This document shows, piece by piece, positions 55,637 through 64,000 of a DNA stretch of 64,000 nucleotides. The stretch is from Tiliqua scincoides (Eukaryota; Chordata; Lepidosauria; Squamata; Scincidae): assembly GCF_035046505.1 (NCBI RefSeq), contig NC_089827.1, positions 63,058,856 through 63,122,855 of the forward strand, given 5' to 3'. Position 1 is the first letter of the stretch, and each line of letters starts with the position of its first letter. Made by a program: the position numbers and the translations under genes. The notes under the pieces are model-generated. The model was given only the letters and a program-made list of their open reading frames with translations. It was not told the DNA's origin and ran no database searches.

Positions 55637-57338
55637 GTTGCCTTGCTGCATTACCTGTGCCGGAGACTGGACAGGGGAGTGCATCCCTGTTGGTGCTGCT
55701 GGACCTCTTAGCAGCTTTTGAGGCAATTGAATATGATGTTCTTATGAGGCAGTTGGCTGAGCTGATGTTGGGAGACACTGTGTTTCGTTGGTTCCGCTCC
55801 TTGGATGACAGAACTTAGGTGGTTGTGTTCAACACCCAGGGGATTGACATGTGGGGAGCCACAGGGTTCCATTCTGTCCCCCCATGCTTTTCAACATGTA
55901 CATGGAACCCCTGGGTGAGGTAATCTGGGGATTTGACATTAGGTGTCATCAAAATGCAGGTGGCACGTATGTCTATAACTCTGTTTCATCAGATTTTGGG
56001 GTGGTTGTTGGGATCCTAGAGAGCATTGCCTGGAGGCAGTAAGGTGCTGGATGAGGGTGAAATATACTGAAATTGAATCTGGACAAGGAGGAGGTCCTTC
56101 TGGTCTGGAAACCCACAATATAGGTTCTAAACCATAACCTGGTCTGGATGGGTCACGCTCCCTCTACACTGAGTCTACAAGAACAAGTTCACAGCCTGGA
56201 ATTCACAAGCCTGGAATTCACAGTTGCTTCTAGATTGGTAGGTGGCCTCTACAGCCAGGGGAGTGTTCACTCAGCTTTGGTGGGTGCATCGGCTGTGGCC
56301 ATAGCTGAGTTCATAGGACCAGGCTATGGTTGTCCATGACTTAGTGACATCTAAATTTGATTACTGTAATGTGCTCTACCCCACTGAAGATGGTTTGGGA
56401 AACTGCAGTTGGTGCAGAATGTACAGCACATGTGGTTACTGGAGCTCAGTGGTCTGATTCTGTTGGACTGCTGTTCTGATGCCTACTCTGGCTGCCTGTT
56501 CGTTTCCAGGCCCAATTCAAGCTGTTGCTATTGACCTTTAAAACTCTTAATGGCTTGGTACCAGTTTATTTCAGGGGCTGCCTGCTTCCGTATTATCTGG
56601 CTCATCCCTTAAAATAATCTGAGGGAGCTTGCTTAACATGCTGCATCTTAAGGAGGTGTTGGGGATGGTGACCGGAGGCAGGGCATTTTTGGTGGTGGTG
56701 GTGCTTCTCTGGAACTCTCTCCCTCATGCACTCAGGACATCTACTTTGTTAGGATTTTGGTGGGTTAAAGACTTTTTTGTTTCAATTTGCTTTTCAGCTG
56801 AGTACTATTGCTGCCAATAGTTAGGTTGGCATGACACTGTATGAAGTGTCTTATGTTATCCCATACCCTTCCCTTCCATGTTGTTTTATTCATTGTTATC
56901 TTAATAATTGCTTTGTTTTATGTAAGTATTTTATAATTGTTAACTGCCTTGATTTTCTTTTAAGAAAAGCAGCATATAAATTTTTAAAGTAAAAAAAATA
57001 AACATGCAGTTACTGTATTTCATGTACACCTTGCTTTGGCATAGGTGCAATATAAGGGATCTAGAGCATTGAGCCAAGGTGGAAAGGTGAGGAAAAGCTG
57101 GTCTTTTTGAGGAGGAATGTAAAAGAAATAAGATAAGTGGCTGATGATAACTGAGATGGTATGGACACCACATGGTATATATTTTCTAATGTTGGTATGT
57201 TCTGCTAAGCCATATGGTTATATTGTAGTGCACAAGGTCTCAAGGCCTCACATTTCAAACGAATTCCAGTGGGTGGAAAGCTGCAGTCTCAGCACATGGC
57301 TATGACCAGGCAGTGCATGAAACAAATGGTTACATTAA

Positions 57339-57432
57339 ATCTGCAATCCTATGCTCACTTATGTGGGCATAAGCCACACTGAAAATCACTGGGACTAACT
57401 TCTGAATAAACATGCCTAAGATCAGGCTGATA
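57339..57432. repeat. MITE-A copy
   Basis: CTGCAATCCTATGCTCACTT to AACATGCCTAAGATCAGGCT. Confidence 0.65.
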
Positions 57433-57924
57433 GCCTGGCCCATGTCTGATTATTTCCGCTGTTGAGAAAACAACTGAACGTTTGCCTAAAAATGTGAAGT
57501 ATGTTTGAAGGAGAAGCCAAAATTTTTTCTGTGCAAAATGCTCACGGAACTTCGGAACTGTAGGAATGTGAGAAAGGGAGATGAAAATGTTTTCCTTAAT
57601 GTGAAGGAACAATGAAGTTTTGGGATTCTCTAACAGGGGTTTAGAAGCTATCGATGTTGACTCTTTTGAATGGAATTTTTAATACAACAGATTTGTCACT
57701 TCTCATGGCATTGTACAAGTTTGTTTAAAAATTAGAAATTTAATCAAAATTTTACTTTTTTGGATGTTTATGCAGACAATTCACTAATAAGCATTTGCAA
57801 GATTATTCTCTAAACTGTGCTAATCTGTGGCATGTGCATATTTTAAAAAATGTATATCTGCCCAATGCATTTAGGCATAAATTGAACATGAACAATTTTG
57901 TCTAACTGTTAGTAGACTCTAACT

Positions 57925-58999
57925 CGGGGTTGGCAACCTTAAACACGCAAAGAGCCACTTGGACCCGTTTTCCGAAAAAAAGAAAACCTTGGGAGCCACA
58001 AAACCCTTTTGACATCTAAAATGAAGATAACACTGCATATATAGTTTGCGCTCCCCTCTTATAGGTCCCAGTTATATAATACACTCCCCTCTTAGAGGTC
58101 CCACTAAAAATCAGGTCCAGACCCACAGTTGGAGAACAACAGTTTTAGATTGTGCACAGGTGAACTGCTTGTGAAGGATACTGTCATTCTTTACTGTCAT
58201 TTACTTCTGTACTTCTGTAAATGCCTTTCCACACAATACTACCTCTGAACAAGACCACTTAGTACTACTTAACACTGTTCACAAAAGTGCTCCTGAACAA
58301 ACAAGCTAAGAGTTCAAAACTGCATAAAAGGCATACTAACAGTGATTACTTCACAACCATGAAATATGCTTTGGTGCTACATATACAGTATGTTACACAT
58401 ACAGTATACAAACATATACAGAATACCATCTGGTGCAAGGGTCTCCAAACCCCTTTCAAGTTTCCAAGTGAAGGAAATGGAGCAGTGAGAGTGTGAGTGA
58501 ATGACGGGGTGCTGAGTGGGGAGTTTGAAGGCTGTAATCCTGTGCACACTTTCCTGGGAGCAAGCACAATGGGACTTACTTCTGAGGAGACACGCACAGG
58601 ATGGTGCTCTGAGCTTGGGAGGAGGAGAGAGCAGCTGCATTCAATTGCTTGCTTTTGCCTTGGCTCCCTGGGGTCAGGGCTGCTTGTGGGAAGGGGGGAT
58701 CATCAGGGTGTTCAATGGGACTTACTTCTGAGGAGACACGCACAGGCTCGGGCTGCGGCTCCGGCAGGAGGGAACGTGCGGCGGCGGGGGCTTGCTCTCG
58801 GCGGAGGAGCTGCTCCGCCAGCCGTTCGAGCCCTCTCCTACGGGGCGTAGTCGCAGCCCGTATGCTCGGGCTGGTGAGCAGCGGCTGCGTCGCGGGAGGG
58901 GCGAGCCCCTCCCCCAGGACGGGTTGGCACCACACGGAGCCGCAGCCGAAGGCTCAAAGAGCCGCTTGCGGCTCCAGAATGGCAGATTGCCGACCCCAG
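57925..58999. mobile_element. ~1.1-kb hAT-type element, GC-rich interior
   Basis: Ends CGGGGTTGGCAACC and GATTGCCGACCCCAG, perfect 8-bp duplication CTCTAACT (57917-57924, 59000-59007). Subterminal AAAGAGCCACTTGG / AAAGAGCCGCTTGCGG. Contains MITE-A pieces at 58532-58612 and 58703-58755 and a CpG-rich block at 58740-58960. No transposase seen. Confidence 0.85.
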
Positions 59000-59117
59000 C
59001 TCTAACTGAAAGACTTCTTGTGTTTCTAGGTTAAACGTTTTAGAGAGGGATAGAAAAGGAATGTACATTGATGATTGCAATAGTTTGTCGGGCAAAGTTT
59101 AAAAGTTTAATAGCTCA

Positions 59118-59293
59118 GGGCGCAATCCTGTCCAATTTTCCAGTGCAGCTGTGCCAATGGGGCGTGTGCTGCATCCTGTGGTGGAGAGGCAGTCACAGAG
59201 GCCTCCTCAAGGTATGGGAACATCTGTTCACTTACTTCGGGGCTGCATTGCAGTTGCACCAGTGCTGAAAAGTTGGATAGGACTGGGCTCTCA
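59118..59293. mobile_element. MITE-B copy, inverted
   Basis: GGGCGCAATCCTGTCCAATT, GAGGCCTCCTCAAGGTATGG, and the end AAGTTGGATAGGACTGGGCT. Confidence 0.72.
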
Positions 59294-59699
59294 GTTGTGT
59301 TAATTCTCCTGCACTACGCACATCATTGCTCAGCATGGGGCATGCTAACTGCTATGACAGTAAAACATCAGAAACAATGATACACTTTTATGGCAGACTA
59401 TTATAGTGATCACAGGCATGGTTGACAATGTGTAGGTATCAGCCTGTCACATAGCATACACATTTCGTTGTAGTAGCTTCAGTACTAACTTCAAAGTATG
59501 CACTGAGGTTGACAAAATAACATTATCTGTTGACTATGGATGACTCAGATCATTACTGTGAAGATAAGCAGTTGCTGGTGTCTAGGATCAGGATCACACT
59601 CTAGGTCTTTCATCAGTTTTAGGGTCTCTTAAAAATGAGGCATGTCACTTTTTTCCAGCATTGAAAAGCATCACACTGCTACTGCAAAGAGAGAGGTTA

Positions 59700-59881
59700 A
59701 GGGCGCAGTCCTAACCCACTTTCCAACACCGACATAAGGATAATGCAACTTTGAGGTAAGGGAACAAACATTGCCATACCTTGAGGAGGCCTCCGTGACT
59801 GCCCCCCAAATGCAGGACACAGCAATACCCCACTAGCACAGCTATGCCAGTGCTGGAAAGTTGGTTAGGATTGTGCCCTAA
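59700..59881. mobile_element. MITE-B copy
   Basis: GGGCGCAGTCCTAACCCACT through GGAAAGTTGGTTAGGATTGT. Confidence 0.72.
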
Positions 59882-59967
59882 AAGGTTTATGGTATTCTTT
59901 TAGTCTTGTCTTTGAAAGGAGGGTTGATTCCCTACTAATTTAGGTTTACCTTAGACTAGGGGTGTGC

Positions 59968-60044
59968 ACTTCAGAGCTCTTGAACCTTTAACAATTGTGT
60001 AACCATCTTCTACACAATTGTTAAAGGTTCAGGAGCCCTAAAGT
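59968..60044. repeat. 33-bp-stem hairpin
   Basis: Arms 59968-60000 and 60012-60044; the inner 19 bp (GAACCTTTAACAATTGTGT and its complement) pair perfectly around an 11-nt loop, the outer 14 bp with about four mismatches. Could be a very short foldback element or an RNA hairpin. Confidence 0.8.
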
Positions 60045-60079
60045 TGAAAGCTTGCCTGTCCAAGTTAGACATTAACATC

Positions 60080-60165
60080 ATAATCCTATGCATGTCTACT
60101 CAGAAATAAGCCCCTTGGATTCAATGGGACTTAATCACATGTAAGATAGGATTGAAATCTTAGAT
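60080..60165. repeat. Degenerate MITE-A copy
   Basis: ATCCTATGCATGTCTACTCA then CATGTAAGATAGGATTG. Confidence 0.6.
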
Positions 60166-60169
60166 ATAA

Positions 60170-61729
60170 ATTTAAGACTGTCTGTTCCTGAGTACTAAGA
60201 AAGGAAAAGCCCACACACAAATCTTTGTCAGAGTAGTTTGAGTAGCACAGCTCATCTCTCAGAGAGGGTAGTCATTTTATGGCCCAGTCCTATGAACTTT
60301 TTGTAACAGCAGATGACTGTGATGAACGTCCTGCTGTTGCAAAAGGCCCAGCGGTGGCGTGAGGAATGCCACCAGTACTTTACAGCAGGAATACTGGAGC
60401 CATGCTGCCATGGACATGGTGCTGCATCCGCCTTGGTAAGTCAATGGCAGGGGTGTCTCATGGCCAGGGATGGGGAGACCAGAGAATGTTTTGGGGTGGA
60501 TCTGGGGAGTGAGGAGTAGATTCTGGATATCCCCTTCACCTGGTACAGGAAAGATTCATATTTATATGATGCCATCAGTATGTACATTGTGCTTTATGTA
60601 GAGTGAAAAAGGACAGGTCCCTGCCCCAAGGGGCTTACAGTCTAAAAACAGACACAAGGAAGACACCAGAGGGGGAGAAGAGGGTGAAATTAGGACTTTA
60701 CAAGGGAAACATCAATGAGTCTTTCAGTTTCATGTAAGTAAACTTAGTTTACAGAGAAATGGGGCCTAAGGCATAATGCCAGAGGTTCCCTAGAAAATGG
60801 GCATTTTCAGATAGGATTTGAAAAACTGCCTACCTTCGCAGTCATTCTCGGAACAGTCATGTGCCTCTTGTAGCCAGGCCAGCCACTTCTTGAAGAAGCG
60901 GGTGGCCTTGCTCCAAGCAGCTTGGCTGTGAGCGAGGTGGCGCAGGACCATGGTGACTTCCATTGCAGCAGGGGCAGCATTGCTGCCCTGGAAGGAATGC
61001 TGTCCAAAGTCACAGTATCCCTGTGACCCCCCTCAGCAACACAACTGCATCCCACAGATGTCCCAGGAAGTGGTTCCAGGCATAATTGGAGGTGGCAAGG
61101 AAGAAAGGCAGGAAAGCATTTGAGGTGGCAGGAGAACTTTGGGTGGTTGAGGGTTGTAGAAGCAGAGAAAGAATATGCCTCTTGTCATTTGTCTTATCAC
61201 AAAATAGCTGCAGTAATCTTTTGTATTTTCTTACTTCAGCTGTTTACACTGTTTGTGTAAGAAACCACTCCCATGAGCCACTGATTATGGGGATTAGTCA
61301 GGTGCAATAATGTCTGCACCAGCTCTTCAAAGAAAGGGAGAAACAGAAAGAGAGACAAAAGGAGGGGAAAAAGTCCAGTGAAACAAAATGAGGAAGGTGG
61401 AAAAGAAACTAGAAAAAGAGAAGGAAGGACCAAAAAAATCTGGTGAGAAAGAAAGGAAGGAAAGTGGTGGGCCAGTTCTGTGGTGTAGTGAGTGCTTTGC
61501 AGATGTGCTTATGCAACTGTCCTCTACACCTGCTAGCTAGTGCCTGAGGCCTGTGGTATACTGCTGATGAGTTACACATTTCCCATCACGTGTTCACATC
61601 ACTTCATGAACTCTCAGAATGCATTTTTTAAAAACTTAAGAGGCTAAAGTACTAACTGCCAACGCCTTCTACAAAGTCCAGGGATTTTGTCAAGTGTTCC
61701 CCGTGCAACATGGTGGTGGTGCCCATCCC
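60170..61729. other. Intergenic, no gene recognised
   Basis: 60280-60540 has MITE-C-like scraps (GGCCCAGTCCTATGAAC). 60585-60680 (CCTGCCCCAAGGGGCTTACA) resembles an old interspersed repeat I cannot name. 61325-61470 is a purine-rich (GAAA)n-type tract. Confidence 0.4.
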
Positions 61730-61956
61730 CAGTGGCATAGCTAGAAGGGGTGCAAAGAACAAAGTTTTTCAGGGAGGCTTACTGCAGCATGCAAGCAGCC
61801 ATTCCCTTTTGGAGCTATGCCAGGCAGGGGGAGGCAAAACACCTCCATTTTGCTCCCCCTGCCTGGAATGGCTCAGAAAGGGCAGGGCCACTTGCATACC
61901 ACAGTGAGGCTCCCTGCAAAACTTAGTGCTTTGCACCCCCTCTAGCTATGCCACTG
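61730..61956. mobile_element. hAT-type short element (CAGTGGCATAGCTAG family)
   Basis: Long inverted ends CAGTGGCATAGCTAGAAGGG and CCCTCTAGCTATGCCACTG, perfect 8-bp duplication CCCATCCC (61722-61729, 61957-61964). Confidence 0.9.
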
Positions 61957-62286
61957 CCCATCCCTGTTCACAATCTAACAAAAGAGGCAAAAGAAACCCC
62001 AGCAGGCACCCACTAGAAAAGGCTAGGGAGAAAGGCTAGGGAGAAAAAGGACAAGTGCTTTGCCCCTGCTGAGCACCACCCGAGAAGGTGCCTCCCTGCC
62101 TGTTCACCAGGGTAGTGTTTGCACAAGAGGAAGTGCACATGGAATGCTCCTAAACTGGCCAGTGTCTACCCCTTGGGTGATGGTGTGGCAGCAGGCAGGC
62201 AGCTTGGTTAAGCACCACCAGTATATAGTGGAGGAGGTACCTGCAGAGCCATCAAGAGGGTGGTTGCAAAGTTAGGGAAAAGTTTT

Positions 62287-62358
62287 TGACCCCGACGTGA
62301 TTCGAACACGCAGCCTTCTGATCTGGAGTCAGACGCGCTACCGTTGCGCCACGAGGTC
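62287..62358 (-). tRNA. tRNA-Trp (CCA)
   Basis: 72-nt cloverleaf on the minus strand. Acceptor GACCTCG pairs with the 3' CGGGGTC followed by A73. Anticodon CCA lies at 62324-62326 in the loop CTCCAGA. The B box reads GTTCGAATC. A Pol III terminator run TTTT follows (62278-62281). Very close to the vertebrate tRNA-Trp sequence; no intron. Confidence 0.96.
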
Positions 62359-62700
62359 CTGGCGATTGGTGGGGTGAGCAGAGCCATAGAAATAGCGGTG
62401 AGACCAAGCGCCGGACGCTTTCCCACCTAAACAGCCGGCGGTTGGAAACGTCTCTCGCTCCCCTCCCCTTGAGACGGGGCAGCCCCTCAGCTGAGGGAAC
62501 AAGCTGGTCCCATTCACCAGCTGCCCCAAGGGCGGGGGAGACGCCCCTCTCTGCTCCTGACGGCAGCCATTCGCTCGCGCTCCTCCTTCGGCCCGCCCCT
62601 TGCCGCACAGTCTCTAGCCCAGCAACGCGAGCACGCCTGTCAATCAAGCTCACTCCCAGCGTTCTATTCACTTGTCTTGGTGCGCCTCACCAGGTTTGTC
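62359..62700. promoter_or_regulatory. Small CpG-rich block between the two tRNA genes
   Basis: CpG-dense, unlike the surrounding repeats, filling the space between the divergently transcribed tRNA-Trp and tRNA-Asp genes. Probably tRNA-associated open chromatin; a further gene promoter cannot be excluded but no coding exon was seen. Confidence 0.5.
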
Positions 62701-62743
62701 ATCAGCTATATTAGCCCTGCGGAGGCTTGGCTTCTTAAGCAGC

Positions 62744-62815
62744 TCCTCGTTAGTATAGTGGTAAGTATCCCCGCCTGTCACGCGGGAGACCGGGGTTCGA
62801 TTCCCCGACGGGGAG
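62744..62815 (+). tRNA. tRNA-Asp (GTC)
   Basis: 72-nt cloverleaf: acceptor TCCTCGT pairs with ACGGGGA then G73. Anticodon GTC is at 62777-62779. B box GGTTCGATTCC, terminator TTTTT at 62828-62832. Almost identical to vertebrate tRNA-Asp, with an A in the D loop (GGTAAGT) where human copies have G or T. Confidence 0.97.
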
Positions 62816-62952
62816 AAGCATTTCTCATTTTTCCTTAAGAAAGCTCTGCTGGGTGTGTTCACCAACCTTGGAATTATATTCTGAATTACAAAGGCAGAAG
62901 TGGGGGAAGCCCCCTAGGCCTTCCCCCTGGCCCTACAATGAACAGGTCATTG

Positions 62953-63037
62953 AGGCTACAATCCTATCCACAGTTTCCTGGGAGTAAGCCCCATTGACTC
63001 TAATGGGACTTAGCTCTAAGTAGGATTGGGCTCTGTA
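62953..63037. repeat. MITE-A copy
   Basis: CTACAATCCTATCCACAGTT to GTAGGATTGGGCTCT; the right half is shortened. Confidence 0.7.
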
Positions 63038-63269
63038 TCACTATAAGCTCTGTGCCACAATCCTCAGAATTAAATTTATATTCCCCCCCCCCCAAAAAGT
63101 GCAGGAATGAAATCAATGGTTTGCCCCCTTTCTAGCCCCACCACGAAGAAGAAGTTATTGAAACTTTGTTTCCCTAAAAACCCCAAAGATTTGGAGAATA
63201 TGAAACAAGATGAGGTGGTGGTGGTGGGAGGGATCCCCTGTCTTTATATTTCAGAACACACCCCTATTA

Positions 63270-63645
63270 TTATTATTATTTATTCAAACTTTTTAGCACC
63301 TACCCACTTTCTAAAACAACACTCTTTTGGGACCCACCTAGGTTTCCCAAGCTTTTAAAAACGGAAATCTGTAAATATTTTATTTATTTATAATAACCAG
63401 AAAAATACCCTCAAACATTTATCTCCCTATATTTACAGATGCTTGCAAACCGCAGGAGTTCAGTGCCTTGCAGAGCAGTTAGCAGCTATCTTGCAAACTG
63501 CAGGAGCTGAGCTGTTTGCAGGGTGATGAGCAGCTAAAGTGTATATGATTTTTATTCCATCTTTCCATCGCACTTTGGCGACCCACCATAAATCAGGTTG
63601 TGTCCCACCAGTGGGTCTGAACCCACAGGTTGGGAACAACTGTTT
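63270..63645. mobile_element. Probable hAT-type element
   Basis: ATTCAAACTTTTTAGCACCT at the left and GGTTGGGAACAACTG at the right, with GGGTCTGAACCCA. Target duplication not evident. Nothing further is recognised to 64000. Confidence 0.45.
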
Positions 63646-64000
63646 TAAAGAGACTTTGGTGTGTGTTTGGTTGTCCATATTACTGTATCAAGCTGCTGAT
63701 GCTGCATGGCCCAGTAGACCTGGGCTCCAAGGACTATCCTGGTTGTCATCACCACCCTCCTGTTCTGTTTCACCCCTCCCTTTGGGAAGGGGTCCAAAAG
63801 AAACTTTGTACCCCCTGATAAAATTCCTCTCAGAGGCCTTGCCTGTGTCAATCACCCAGTATCCACCAATGTTTTACCGCCTCTGTTTTAAATTGATGTT
63901 ACTTCCACAAGTTCTGCTTTACAGAAATTCGTAATGATCTTTGCGCCCCCAAATAAATGGACTGAGGTGTCTCCACGAAAGAAAGCACTGTGCACCCTCC

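Larger units (their letters stand above)
53985..57000 (+). mobile_element. L2-type LINE, degraded, interrupted by other elements
   Basis: ORF2 remnants in order: APWFIKEL-type block near 54140-54170, IERVVAAQLEGRL near 55130-55170, VALLHYLCRRLDRG near 55640-55680, ECDVLMRQL-type and FRWFRS near 55730-55800, then RSRLDYCN-type near 56350. The 3' end GAAAAGCAGCATATAAAT plus an A-rich tail near 56965-57000 fits L2. Many stops and shifts; not active. Two hAT-type elements and a MITE-C sit inside. Family (L2 versus another CR1-clade LINE) is my judgement. Confidence 0.8.

Noticed and set aside
58497-59095. Overlapping open frames upstream of TMPO
   Set aside because: They fall in the GC-rich interior of a hAT-type element.

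Overview
This is vertebrate nuclear DNA, most likely from a squamate reptile (lizard or snake). The evidence is intron-rich genes encoding typical vertebrate proteins, CpG-island promoters, and a repeat set of CR1 and L2 LINE pieces, many short hAT and Tigger-like elements, and dozens of copies of an ~85-bp palindromic repeat I associate with squamates. The species cannot be fixed from the sequence.

Three protein genes were rebuilt exon by exon. IKBIP (+, coding 2817-9924) has two start-side exons and two alternative last exons. SLC25A3, the mitochondrial phosphate/copper carrier (-, coding 12893-21994), keeps its mutually exclusive exons 3A and 3B. TMPO/LAP2 (-, coding 29226-51638) has nine exons of the beta form. 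IKBIP and SLC25A3 converge; SLC25A3 and TMPO lie head to tail. From memory this matches human 12q23.1 (TMPO-SLC25A3-IKBIP-APAF1) in inverted orientation. The CpG island at 1000-1600 sits where the shared IKBIP/APAF1 promoter should be. Beyond TMPO, a tRNA-Trp(CCA) gene (-) and a tRNA-Asp(GTC) gene (+) lie about 0.4 kb apart at 62.3-62.8 kb.

Layout: 1-2.8 kb, repeat arrays and CpG island; 2.8-10.3 kb, IKBIP; 10.3-12.7 kb, intergenic with an antisense CR1 copy split by a long palindrome; 12.7-22.3 kb, SLC25A3; 22.3-28.1 kb, intergenic, with a 20-bp repeat array carrying CRE-type TGACGTCA sites just upstream of the SLC25A3 island; 28.1-51.7 kb, TMPO; 51.7-62.2 kb, repeat-rich upstream DNA with a nested L2 copy; 62.2-62.8 kb, tRNA pair; then repeats to the end.

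The three proteins do not form a pathway: IKBIP is an ER coiled-coil membrane protein, SLC25A3 imports phosphate and copper into mitochondria, and TMPO anchors chromatin and lamin at the inner nuclear membrane. The most unusual signals are non-coding: palindromic repeat arrays flanking two of the three CpG-island promoters on both sides, the CRE-like array by the third promoter, a ~100-bp-arm palindrome inside a CR1 copy, a 33-bp-stem hairpin at 59968-60044, and short-element families that carry pieces of one another.
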